A stretch of 41,834 bases of DNA from Candidatus Bathyarchaeota archaeon. GTDB lineage: Archaea; Thermoproteota; Bathyarchaeia; Bathyarchaeales; Bathycorpusculaceae. The notes beneath the pieces were generated by a model. That model made no database searches and was not told where the DNA came from. It was given only the letters and a program-made list of their open reading frames with translations. Of the stretch, positions 9,433 to 16,863 are shown in pieces. The position numbers were made by a program, and so were the translations under genes. Within the stretch, counting starts at the first letter, position 1. Each line of letters begins with the position of its first letter. Location: NCBI GenBank assembly GCA_022865455.1, contig JALHSY010000046.1, positions 1 to 41,834 of the forward strand, given 5' to 3'.

Positions 9433-9891
9433 TTGTTGGGCGAAGATAATAGTAGAAAAGAGATAGATAGAAAGAAAGAAGAATTAATAATTAATATTAA
9501 TAATAAATCTACTATCAACGCGTTCAGCTTTCCCGCGAATAAGTTAGAAATACTTGAAAAATTCAGGCAGATTGCCAGGCGAGAGAAAGGCCACCGAGGG
9601 TTCAGTCTCAAACTTCAAGAAATGATAATAAAAGAGGTTGGAGAGCATTGGCGTGGCAACGAGCAGTTACTTATGGATCATTATGTAAACCCTGACGCTC
9701 CAAACCCGAACCATTCTCTCTGCAACTATCAGCGCGGCCACAAAAGAGACGGAAAAGTTTTCTGCACTAATCCCTCAGCGGTTCCAAGACACAATATGAT
9801 TGTTGACAAGGGAATCGAAGGCATGTGGATCCCCGGCGTGTCGTGCTACAGCTGCAAAAGCAATCGTCTCAAGAGGGCGGACAAAAAATGA
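9433..9891 (+). CDS. Hypothetical protein with helical basic N-terminal half and C-terminal Cys cluster
   Basis: The 152-residue product starts at TTG (9433 or 9436). The N-terminal part is very polar and Asn/Ile rich. A helical basic segment follows (KLEILEKFRQIARREKG, then FSLKLQEMIIKEVGEHW), which could bind DNA. The C-terminal third has SLCNYQRGH, VFCTNP and SCYSCKSN, a probable zinc site. The stop is shared in ATGA fashion with the next gene. No family is recognised; by position it is an early viral regulatory or replication accessory gene. Confidence 0.5.
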   Translation: MLGEDNSRKEIDRKKEELIININNKSTINAFSFPANKLEILEKFRQIARREKGHRGFSLKLQEMIIKEVGEHWRGNEQLLMDHYVNPDAPNPNHSLCNYQRGHKRDGKVFCTNPSAVPRHNMIVDKGIEGMWIPGVSCYSCKSNRLKRADKK

Positions 9892-10088
9892 TTTACTACG
9901 ACCATGGGTGTACTCGTAGTAAGGGCCCTTTTTCGTCTGTGAAACCCTGCGCAATCGGTGTTTCTAGGCCTCGGCCGGGGCATGGGAAAAGTCCATGCAT
10001 TTCACGATCATGCATTCTGGGGTTTGTTGGTGTAGGGCAACAGGGCCTAGTCTCTTATGTTGTTGATGTTGGTGGTTTCGATGGTTGA
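9888..10088 (+). CDS. Small hypothetical protein, 66 residues
   Basis: It begins at the ATG overlapping the previous stop (ATGA at 9888) with MIYYDHGCTRSKG, and holds four Cys with no clear CxxC pair. The C-terminal half is hydrophobic and Gly/Val rich (GFVGVGQQGLVSYVVDVGG), possibly one membrane segment. The downstream winged-helix gene starts inside its 3' end. Coding status rests mainly on the overlap pattern. Confidence 0.4.
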   Translation: MIYYDHGCTRSKGPFSSVKPCAIGVSRPRPGHGKSPCISRSCILGFVGVGQQGLVSYVVDVGGFDG

Positions 10089-10593
10089 GCAGTCTACACA
10101 AGAATCTACCGTAGGGCCCGCGCAGACCATGGGAAAAACTGTTAAAAAACGCAGTCAAGAGGAGAAAGTTGGGCGACTTAAGTATAATCAGCAGCTCCTC
10201 AAGCGGATCCTATCGGAGATCCAGCAACTTCGGGGGACGCAGCGGATAATTCTTAACGGTTTGAAGGGCGCCGGCTACTTTCATTTTAGTATACCGATGC
10301 TTCATAAGATTTCTTGCGTCGACCAAGTTGATATCGAGATCCTAGAAGCGGTTCACGAGGCTGGCGTGCAGGGCATTTACCCGAAGGACGTTGCGAGCCA
10401 ACTGAAGCAGTACGGCTTGAGGCATTGGCACGTTAGCCGTAGAATCTTGCGTATGAACAGGCGTCTGGAATATGAGACTGGCGAGAAATTGTTTGAGAAG
10501 CGAGGCTGGAAATGGGCCCTAACGCGGTTTGCGTTCGACGTTTGGGGCGAAACTGAGGCGATTGTCGGTTCTGGCGAATCGCAACTGTTATAA
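10081..10593 (+). CDS. Winged-helix DNA-binding protein
   Basis: I choose the ATG at 10081 (MVEQSTQEST), which overlaps the preceding stop, over the upstream in-frame ATGs in the overlap; this gives 170 residues. The N-terminal half is basic and helical (GRLKYNQQLLKRILSEIQQL). Residues after about 85 form a winged helix: DIEILEAVHEAGVQGIYPKD, then VASQLKQYGLRHWHVSRRIL and a wing-like RRLEYETGEKLFEKRGW. It could be a viral transcription regulator closing the left operon. A small terminase role is possible but less likely, since a better candidate sits next to TerL. Confidence 0.6.
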   Translation: MVEQSTQESTVGPAQTMGKTVKKRSQEEKVGRLKYNQQLLKRILSEIQQLRGTQRIILNGLKGAGYFHFSIPMLHKISCVDQVDIEILEAVHEAGVQGIYPKDVASQLKQYGLRHWHVSRRILRMNRRLEYETGEKLFEKRGWKWALTRFAFDVWGETEAIVGSGESQLL

Positions 10594-10600
10594 ATTAACT
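10585..10600 (+). promoter_or_regulatory. Candidate archaeal TATA-type promoter for the head operon
   Basis: TTATAAATTA occurs at the end of the winged-helix gene, with the next gene starting about 125 bases on. A TATA box here would place the transcription start near 10615, just ahead of the stem-loop at 10626-10668. This is based on sequence resemblance only. Confidence 0.3.
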
Positions 10601-10625
10601 CTTACGTATTACTATATCGAACAGA

Positions 10626-10668
10626 CAGCCTGGGAAAACAGTGAGCTTCAACGCTCAATCCCGGGCTG
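10626..10668 (+). other. Two-tier stem-loop in the leader of the head-protease gene
   Basis: The arms CAGCCTGGG and CCCGGGCTG pair over 9 positions (one G-U). They enclose a second stem, TGAGC with GCTCA, around a TTCAAC loop. The element lies in the 127-base gap before the protease gene and would be part of its 5' leader if the promoter is at the TATA-like site upstream. It has no U-tract, so it is more likely a leader structure than a terminator. Confidence 0.45.
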
Positions 10669-10720
10669 CTTCGAAGCTTATTGTTTTCTCCGGGCTGACC
10701 CACAAGTATGAGCCTTTGAT

Positions 10721-12043
10721 ATGCCCTGGGAAGATAGTCAAGATTACGTTCGGTCTGGCCATAGAAGCCCTGACGATTTTGAGAAGGACAGTTTTCGGAC
10801 TATAACTATTGATGCTGAGAAGGGGATTAAGGCTGTTATTGGTAAGCCGAAGGGCAAGGATACGACGGAGGTGCAGAGTTATCTTTTTGCGAAAGATAAG
10901 GACTGGACGGTTGATAAGGCCAAGGCTTGGTTTGAGAACCACAAGAGCGAGGCTTTGCATAGCCACAGTTTGTTTTTTGATGTGAAGTTTTTAACGGAGA
11001 AAGCTGATCCTGAAGCGCGTATTTTTCCGTGGAGTATGCCCGCGCGGTACTACGTGAAGCCTAGCTGTATGCTGATTTATGGCACTGCATTGACAGCTGG
11101 CAAGACTCGTAAAGGCGATGTTTTCAATTGTGAAGAGCTTAGACGTGGAGCTCGCAGTCTAATTGGTGGGCCTATTGAGGTTTTTGAGCATACGTGGGAT
11201 GTTGGTGAAAGTCGGTGGTTGCCTTTCCCTGATAATGCTGTTTTGGATGGAGAAGAAGTTGATGGCAGGGTTGAATACATTGCCGGTGTCAGCGAGTCTA
11301 GAGTTCAGCAACTGATTCGCGAGGGCGTAATTAACCAGGTTAGTGTTAACGCGATTTGCCGTCATGTTCCGGCTGATAACCCGGGGCAATGTAACGGCAT
11401 GATTCTGAACGGTTTCTGTCTGCTGCATAAAGATAGTCTTGCAGCAAGCCCAGGGACCAATGTCAAAGTTTGGAATTGTTTAAGGGCTGATGCCCGTCGG
11501 CTGGAAGGCGGTAAGCCTCCAGAGTCCGAAGTGAACAAGATGAGTGAAAACAAAAATGAAGGAAGTACGTCGCAAGCTGATCCTTCGCAGAAGACTCAGC
11601 AAGTCAGTGGACATGGCCCAGTGGCTGGTCAAGCTGAGCCTAGCATTGAAGACCGCGTTAAGGCCCTTGAAGACAACTTCAAAAGGCTGGAAGACTGGAT
11701 GACCAACCAGTTCACATCGATCAACGCAAAGTTGGATACGCTGATTCTGGTTAAATCCGCTGCGGTTGCCGTGGCGACTCCGCCTGCGCAACCTCCATCT
11801 CCAACGATTGTGGCTGCTCCTGCAACGGCTTCTGCTGAGAAAACTGAGCAGGTGCCTTGTGGATGTCAAAAGACGGAGAATGTCGTTGCAGCCATTAAGC
11901 CAGTCGAGCCAGTTCAGCATATGGTTGTTTTGACTGAGCAGGAGATTCTTGGGGTTTTAACTGACAAACGTAGATTCACACCGGCTTTGCAGTTGAATGG
12001 GATTTTGGATTTGCTTGAGGCCAAGAAGAGGGAGGTTGCCTAA
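10721..12043 (+). CDS. Capsid maturation protease fused to scaffold-like domain
   Basis: The 440-residue product begins with a region typical of phage prohead-protease genes (VQSYLFAKDKDWTVDKAKAW, 51-70). A protease-like domain follows at about 115-255: YGTALTAGKTRKG, then FEHTWDVG with His157 and NQVSVNAI with Ser208 as candidate catalytic pair. The last 180 residues are Glu/Gln/Pro/Ala rich with a coiled-coil stretch near EDRVKALEDNFKRLEDWM, as expected of an internal scaffold. It would guide capsid assembly and then cleave itself and possibly the capsid protein. Position, two genes ahead of the decoration and capsid genes, fits the HK97 order. The catalytic residues are inferred. Confidence 0.72.
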   Translation: MPWEDSQDYVRSGHRSPDDFEKDSFRTITIDAEKGIKAVIGKPKGKDTTEVQSYLFAKDKDWTVDKAKAWFENHKSEALHSHSLFFDVKFLTEKADPEARIFPWSMPARYYVKPSCMLIYGTALTAGKTRKGDVFNCEELRRGARSLIGGPIEVFEHTWDVGESRWLPFPDNAVLDGEEVDGRVEYIAGVSESRVQQLIREGVINQVSVNAICRHVPADNPGQCNGMILNGFCLLHKDSLAASPGTNVKVWNCLRADARRLEGGKPPESEVNKMSENKNEGSTSQADPSQKTQQVSGHGPVAGQAEPSIEDRVKALEDNFKRLEDWMTNQFTSINAKLDTLILVKSAAVAVATPPAQPPSPTIVAAPATASAEKTEQVPCGCQKTENVVAAIKPVEPVQHMVVLTEQEILGVLTDKRRFTPALQLNGILDLLEAKKREVA

Positions 12044-12045
12044 AG

Positions 12046-12258
12046 TTGACTAGGCGCATAGAGGTTTTGTTGGCCGACATTAAACGGTTACGAGCACAGA
12101 TGCAAGCTGCTGGAACGCTCAGCGACGAATCGAAGCCTGAAACTCAGCTTGTTAAGGTTGTGGATGAGCTTGCTTTCATTGTGCAGGGCCAGTTTGGCGA
12201 GATTGGAAAGTTGAAGCGTGAAGTTCGCAAGTCTGCGCGGAGAGCTGTGAAGAGATAG
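12046..12258 (+). CDS. Small coiled-coil protein in the head module
   Basis: The 70-residue product starts at TTG 3 bases after the protease stop. It is a highly charged helix (RRIEVLLADIKRLRAQMQAA and GEIGKLKREVRKSARR) with a basic C-terminus. Its size, charge and place between protease and decoration protein suggest a minor head or scaffold component. No family is recognised. Confidence 0.55.
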   Translation: MTRRIEVLLADIKRLRAQMQAAGTLSDESKPETQLVKVVDELAFIVQGQFGEIGKLKREVRKSARRAVKR

Positions 12259-12333
12259 TTATGCTCACATTGGAGGGATTGAGGGCGACCGCTTCCAAGT
12301 GCGGAAGTAAACTCGAAATAAAAGGTGATGGTT

Positions 12334-12774
12334 ATGGCTGTTGGTGAATTGCTGCCTAAAATTTTTGAGGGTCCTGTAGGACCTGAGAGTCAAGTGGTCG
12401 ATAAGATTGCAGCAGGGGCTATTGACTTGTGGTCCCCGGTGATTCTGGTTGCACCTGGTACAGGGGAAGATTTGGCAAGAGTTAACACTACAACGACCGC
12501 AAACAACGTTCTCTGCTATGGCGTCGTAGTTGGTCCCATTCGAGCAAGTGGTAAGGCTGCTGACGCTGCAGGCGACAAAGTGAATGTCTGCGTATTTGGA
12601 AGATGTAAGGTGAAAGTCAATGCTGCCTTGGCTGTTGGCGCGATGATTGCCACTACAACCACTGCTGGCAAAGCTGGAGCTGCAACTCCTGCTATTGGCG
12701 CTGTAATTGGAAAGCTTGAGGCTGCTTCAGGCGCTGATGGCGACATAGTGCCGTGCTTCGTGGATGCCGCTTAG
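12334..12774 (+). CDS. Capsid decoration (head cement) protein
   Basis: The 146-residue product is Ala/Gly/Val/Thr rich and predicted to be all beta: GAIDLWSPVILVAPGTGEDL, GVVVGPIRASGK and KVNAALAVGAMIATTTTAGK. This matches the small trimeric capsid-cement proteins encoded next to the capsid gene. I choose the ATG at 12334, which has GGTGA 5 bases upstream, over the GTG at 12325 and ATG at 12328. The capsid gene follows after 6 bases, so both are made together at high level. Confidence 0.72.
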   Translation: MAVGELLPKIFEGPVGPESQVVDKIAAGAIDLWSPVILVAPGTGEDLARVNTTTTANNVLCYGVVVGPIRASGKAADAAGDKVNVCVFGRCKVKVNAALAVGAMIATTTTAGKAGAATPAIGAVIGKLEAASGADGDIVPCFVDAA

Positions 12775-12780
12775 GTTAAG

Positions 12781-13821
12781 GTGTCTGTTATGGACGGAAT
12801 TGTTGATAAATCACTGCTCTTTAATCCTGAGACGCAGTCTGAGCTTCAGAAACTTCATGAAAAAGCTGGCGATAAATTCTTTGATGCTTGGGATTTCGGG
12901 GTTTGTGTCCATAGAATAGCAGGGTTTGGTCATCATCCTAATCCAATGTACCTTGGGCGTATGCCATTCAGTAAGATAACGAGGCCTGAAGACTTGTGGA
13001 TGGTTCCGATGCAGGAAACCGTAAACGTAGGCGCTGCCTTGATACAGCAAAAAGTTCTGGCAGATGTGTTGCATGGGGCAGAGGCAAATAAGGCTTGGAA
13101 GGACTGGGTTAAGGTTGCGGAAATGGATGAGCCAAAGGATCAGATTGCCACGATAACCGAGGATGATTTCATAATTGTTGAAGGAACTGCCGGAGCTAAA
13201 GGTCGTTATACTGGCGGTAAATTCGGTTCCGTATCCTTGGACTGCAGCGAAGACAAAGGCATGCACAAGGTCATTCTCGGAATCAAAAAGACATGGATCC
13301 AAGACAACAAATGGAATAGCATCCAGGAAGCGACAACTGTTGCTGGTTCAGCCATGTATAAACACGTGGCCACAGACATTGCAGTGAAGTTGCTTGCGTC
13401 GATCGGCGGAACAGAAACGTTCGACACAGACCTCTACAAAACAATCGTTAAGGCAATAAGCACAAACAGAAAGGCAGGTTTCAATCCTGACGCTATCCTA
13501 GTGAACCCCGATCAAGAGGCTACGTTGATGGCGATGGACAAATTTCTTTCAATCGATTTTCTCGGGCGTGTTGGTCGACTTGCTGAGGAAGGTGTGATCG
13601 GAAACTTCTATGGTACAATACCTGTCTACAGCACAAGCGTTTGCGGTGCTAACCCGCTTGTTTACACTAGAGCAAAAGGCGTGGTGGCCGGTCTAAGGCA
13701 AGACATTCAGATCGAAGATTACGATGATCCGATTCAAAGCCTCGAGGGCGCCGTGTTGACAATGCGCTTCGACTTGGCAGCGGCCTTTACTGCAGCAATC
13801 CGTAAAGTCAACACTGCTTAA
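12781..13821 (+). CDS. Major capsid protein, HK97-fold
   Basis: The 346-residue product starts at GTG. Features in keeping with an HK97-type capsid are the helical N-terminus, the central RYTGGKFGSVSLDCSEDKG segment, KAGFNPDAILVNPDQEATLM in the P-domain spine region, FYGTIPVYSTSVCGANPLVY near the A-domain, and a closing VLTMRFDLAAAFTAAIRK. It has the expected size and lies between decoration and portal genes. A T-rich terminator-like tract follows the stop, which would allow this gene and its upstream partners to be expressed apart from the portal gene. Confidence 0.86.
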   Translation: MSVMDGIVDKSLLFNPETQSELQKLHEKAGDKFFDAWDFGVCVHRIAGFGHHPNPMYLGRMPFSKITRPEDLWMVPMQETVNVGAALIQQKVLADVLHGAEANKAWKDWVKVAEMDEPKDQIATITEDDFIIVEGTAGAKGRYTGGKFGSVSLDCSEDKGMHKVILGIKKTWIQDNKWNSIQEATTVAGSAMYKHVATDIAVKLLASIGGTETFDTDLYKTIVKAISTNRKAGFNPDAILVNPDQEATLMAMDKFLSIDFLGRVGRLAEEGVIGNFYGTIPVYSTSVCGANPLVYTRAKGVVAGLRQDIQIEDYDDPIQSLEGAVLTMRFDLAAAFTAAIRKVNTA

Positions 13822-13837
13822 ACATAGTCTCTTCATA

Positions 13838-13858
13838 GCCTTTTTTCCCCTTTTTTAG
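13838..13858 (+). terminator. T-rich archaeal terminator after the capsid gene
   Basis: Two runs of six T separated by CCCC lie 20 bases after the capsid stop. Archaeal RNA polymerase terminates at such T tracts without a hairpin. No comparable tract follows most other genes of the viral block. Confidence 0.55.
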
Positions 13859-13885
13859 TCGTTTTGAAAATGTGGAGCAGTTAAC

Positions 13886-14137
13886 GTGAGAAGTCTCGAG
13901 GAAAGGTTAACCCTTGCAAAAACTATTCTGCGTGAACTTAGCAAGGAGCCTTTACCTCGCATTATTCTTGATAAAAGAACTACTTACGAGTTTGGGACAC
14001 ACGCAACTTTTGAGGGCATGTTTCAGTGGCTGTTTCAGAAAGGCTGCCTTGAGAAAAGCGGGCAGAAGAAGCGTGATCCTTACTGCATAACTGCGAAGGG
14101 CAGAAAGTTTTTGGATGCCTTGGAGGCCTTGCCTTGA
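13886..14137 (+). CDS. Winged-helix protein between capsid and portal genes
   Basis: The 83-residue product starts at GTG. Its layout matches single-domain archaeal winged-helix proteins: helices SLEERLTLAKTILRELSK and ATFEGMFQWLFQKGCLEKSG, then a wing and a final DPYCITAKGRKFLDALEAL, which is the typical C-terminal wing-helix of the HTH_45-like group. The stop overlaps the portal start by 4 bases. A transcription factor inside the structural module is unusual and may control the switch after the T-rich tract. Confidence 0.65.
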   Translation: MRSLEERLTLAKTILRELSKEPLPRIILDKRTTYEFGTHATFEGMFQWLFQKGCLEKSGQKKRDPYCITAKGRKFLDALEALP

Positions 14138-15408
14138 GCGTTTTCAGACAGATATACAATGCATTGAAGTCTGATGCTTATGCGAAGGCCCTTAAGCCTT
14201 CTAAGGAAGGTGTCGGTGAACCTCCGAGAATCACCTTCAAGAAGCAGATTGATGCTTACTTCAAGGATGCGGCTGCCAGAGATTTTGTTGAAGTTTTGGC
14301 TATGCAGGCTGTGGGCATGGGTTTCTACACTACTTGTGCCAGCCAGGAGAAGTATCCTAAAGCTGAAGATGCCAAGAACATTGTGGACGCGTTCAATGAA
14401 GACAACGATATCGATGATTTGCTGCAGGATACAGGGCGTGAGTTGGTCGCAACTGGGAACAGTCTGTGGCAACTTTTGACTCCTAGAAGCGTGAAGAATG
14501 TTCTGCTCATACCTATAGTGAGTTTTCAAAGTGTCTTCACGAATGAATTTCTGAAGTTTACAGAGACTGAGCTCACGCGACAAAAGAAGATTAAGCTTGG
14601 TTTTAAGCAGACAACGGAGTATGGAGGAAATCTGATCCCTCCTGATAGCGTCTGGTTTTTCCGGCTCAACACTCTTGATGGTTCAGGTTGGGGGTCCGGT
14701 GTTATACGTGTTCTCTTGGAAGAGTACAGCTGGCAAGAGTATGAGAAAAACACCGGGCAATATACTACGCGTACTCGTCCAAGCCTTTTGGAGATTAAGG
14801 CTAAGCTTGACTTGGACCTTATTGAGATTTTTGAGAAGTTTGCGGGTCCGCTTGAGGCTTATGTTACTGAAGATAAGAAACTGGCTGAAAGAATAGAAGC
14901 TGAATTGAAAACTCTGCCTAAATATGGCGGTAGGCTGGTTGCTTGTGGCAAAGGCGGATTGGAAATCAAGACCCCGCCATTAGAGCCTAGGGCACGTTTT
15001 GGAGAGAGCATCGAATACTTGTGGAATCAGTTCTGTTTGGGCGGCTTGACACCATTACCTAAGCTGTTCACGACGCCAGGTTTTACGGAAGCGAGCGCGA
15101 AAGCAGCGATTAATATTGCCGATCGTTTAGTTTTACCAACTCAACGATTAATAAAGCGTCGTGTTGAGGGTCTTTGGCGAAAGGTGATCGTTGCTGCTGA
15201 TTCAAGTCTTGACCCTGTGAAGGCGTCTGTTCGACTTAATTGGGGGGCGCCTGAAACTCCAGAGGTTATTGCAGCCGATCTAATTCATGCTGCTGAGCTG
15301 GATTTAATTCGTTCTGAAGAGTTCCGCAAGAATGCGGTTAAGTTTGGATGGGAGTTATGGGAAGCCACCCAGCAACAGTCCAATGCTTCTCAGGAGGCTC
15401 AAAAGTGA
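14134..15408 (+). CDS. Portal protein
   Basis: The 424-residue product starts at a TTG that overlaps the previous stop. It has the usual portal pattern: a helical N-terminus, RDFVEVLAMQAVGMGFYTTC, the GRELVATGNSLWQLLTP core, DSVWFFRLNTLDGSGWGSGV, and a long helical stem region (KLDLDLIEIFEKFAGPLEAY). A conserved-type FGESIEYLWNQFCLGGLTPL and a Gln/Ser-rich tail close the protein. It would form the dodecameric DNA gate of the head. Its position after protease, decoration and capsid genes is a reversal of the common portal-first order. Confidence 0.82.
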   Translation: MSVFRQIYNALKSDAYAKALKPSKEGVGEPPRITFKKQIDAYFKDAAARDFVEVLAMQAVGMGFYTTCASQEKYPKAEDAKNIVDAFNEDNDIDDLLQDTGRELVATGNSLWQLLTPRSVKNVLLIPIVSFQSVFTNEFLKFTETELTRQKKIKLGFKQTTEYGGNLIPPDSVWFFRLNTLDGSGWGSGVIRVLLEEYSWQEYEKNTGQYTTRTRPSLLEIKAKLDLDLIEIFEKFAGPLEAYVTEDKKLAERIEAELKTLPKYGGRLVACGKGGLEIKTPPLEPRARFGESIEYLWNQFCLGGLTPLPKLFTTPGFTEASAKAAINIADRLVLPTQRLIKRRVEGLWRKVIVAADSSLDPVKASVRLNWGAPETPEVIAADLIHAAELDLIRSEEFRKNAVKFGWELWEATQQQSNASQEAQK

Positions 15409-15446
15409 TTTACTCTCCTTTCTCCTCGATGTCGGCATGCCTCCTG

Positions 15447-15462
15447 GGAAACGGGCGTTTCC
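15447..15462 (+). other. Short perfect hairpin
   Basis: GGAAAC and GTTTCC form a 6-bp stem around a GGGC loop, in the 100-base gap between the portal and the next gene. It could attenuate transcription or protect an RNA end. No T tract follows. Confidence 0.35.
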
Positions 15463-15508
15463 TTCATGCTCACCCGGAAGAGGTGGGAAGAGGAGGTGAA
15501 AACGTAAA

Positions 15509-15943
15509 ATGAGGAAAATGGCTTTTGCGGTTATCTTCTTTATGGTTGTAAGTTTGGTTATGGCATCGGCGGCTTTGGCTTTCGCTCAAAACGGGAACGA
15601 GACCGGGACCGTGCCTACCTCAGGCTTTCAGCCAATCTATGATGTCTTCAAAACCTTGGGATACGCTGCCCCTATAGCTGTTCTCGTAGGCTTGGTGACC
15701 TGCATCTTTGGTTACTTAAAATCGACACCGCCAGAGGAGTTTAAGCTTGTTGAGTTCATCTACACATCCCTAATCAGCCTCATAATTGGGATAGCTACAA
15801 TCTTTGGTGGATGGACTTACGCTGAGATTTCGCAATGGCTTGCGAATGGTTGTCTGAGTGTTTGGCTCTATTGGATTGCGAAGATAATTGCAAAAAAGTT
15901 AAGCTGGATACCACAAGCGACAGGCCCTCCGGCAACAGTTTAG
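15509..15943 (+). CDS. Small membrane protein with signal peptide
   Basis: The 144-residue product has an N-terminal hydrophobic signal (AFAVIFFMVVSLVMASAALA, about residues 5-24). Membrane segments follow near 52-68 (APIAVLVGLVTCIFGYL), 87-107 (LISLIIGIATIFGGW) and 115-130. A strong Shine-Dalgarno, GGAGGTGA, lies about 10 bases before the ATG. Topology and size would suit a holin-like or virion membrane protein, but no family is recognised and the gene is next to surface-protein genes, not an obvious lysin. Confidence 0.65.
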   Translation: MRKMAFAVIFFMVVSLVMASAALAFAQNGNETGTVPTSGFQPIYDVFKTLGYAAPIAVLVGLVTCIFGYLKSTPPEEFKLVEFIYTSLISLIIGIATIFGGWTYAEISQWLANGCLSVWLYWIAKIIAKKLSWIPQATGPPATV

Positions 15944-16012
15944 AATTGTATTTCCCTTGGAGTTGCCTAGTTTCCCTTTTTGTTTGTTTAAAGTCATGGT
16001 GAGAGTGAAAAA

Positions 16013-16240
16013 ATGAGTCAAGAAGTCCCTACTGAGCATCTGCAGTTACAGTATATTCGTGCTGCCTTAAGCGACATTATGGCTCCGCCCAAGGACAAGA
16101 AGGTCACGAAAGTTGCCTTTACTTGGTATGGGGATAAGACGCTTGAGACTTTGAAGGCGTATGATGGCGGTGAGCTGCTTTTCACTCTCACGTTCTCGTG
16201 GAATGCTGAAGGCACATTGAAAGAGGTGGCTCGAACATAG
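16013..16240 (+). CDS. Small beta-rich virion-associated protein
   Basis: The 75-residue product has a helical start (TEHLQLQYIRAALSDIM), then beta strands in KVTKVAFTWYGDKTLETL and LLFTLTFSWNAEG. Proteins of this shape often sit beside tail-fibre genes in tailed viruses; I know of no assigned function. A TTTAAAG about 23 bases upstream and GGTGAG close to the start could give it its own promoter and ribosome site. Confidence 0.5.
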   Translation: MSQEVPTEHLQLQYIRAALSDIMAPPKDKKVTKVAFTWYGDKTLETLKAYDGGELLFTLTFSWNAEGTLKEVART

Positions 16241-16291
16241 TCAGCATGCCTGACTGTGCGAGAAACCGAAGATAAAGGAGGAATAAAAGAA

Positions 16292-16777
16292 ATGAGTTTA
16301 AACCAAAACGTAAAACTGGCAGTCAAGTATCGCGTGATTAAGCGAAAAGTCGGCGCAAGAAAACCTTACGAAATCCTTGAAACCAACCAAGACAAGTTTC
16401 TGGTGGAAGGCATGAACCTCATGTGGGAGTTGATTTGCGGTGCTGGAGGAAACGCTTACAACAATGCTAACGCAAGAATAGGTGTTGGAGATAGTTCTAC
16501 AGCAGAGGATGAAACTCAAACAGGTTTACAGGCGGCAACCAATAAACTTTGGAAAGGCATGGTAGCAACATATCCACTGCATAATGTTGATAAGAAAATC
16601 ACCTTCAGAAGCGTATTTGTGAACGGCGAAGCAGAGTTTGCATGGAACGAAGTTACCATTGTAAATGCTTCAGACGATACCGGACAAAACATGCTCAGAA
16701 TCGTAAGCGCTAAAGGAACGAAACCTGCTGGCGAAGAGTGGACTGCTGAAATAGAGTGCACGCTAGCGAACCCGTAA
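16292..16777 (+). CDS. Virion structural protein, fibre/adaptor type
   Basis: I choose the ATG at 16292, which has AAAGGAGG 9 bases upstream, giving 161 residues. The pattern NARIGVGDSSTAEDETQTGL followed by a beta-rich region (KITFRSVFVNGEAEFAWNEV) is typical of a small phage structural protein family found beside tail fibres. It is followed by a discoidin-type protein, so both probably sit on the virion surface. Confidence 0.6.
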   Translation: MSLNQNVKLAVKYRVIKRKVGARKPYEILETNQDKFLVEGMNLMWELICGAGGNAYNNANARIGVGDSSTAEDETQTGLQAATNKLWKGMVATYPLHNVDKKITFRSVFVNGEAEFAWNEVTIVNASDDTGQNMLRIVSAKGTKPAGEEWTAEIECTLANP

Positions 16778-16863
16778 ACGGAAGGATAACTAATGACGTT
16801 GGAGCGTGTGCATTCTGCATTATCAAGAGATAAGCAGATGCCATGCTCTATGAGGTGAAACTG

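Noticed and set aside
11480-11920. Leftward 146-codon frame inside the protease-scaffold gene
   Set aside because: It is antisense to a repetitive Ala/Pro coding region and its Arg/Leu/His-rich content is typical of such shadows.
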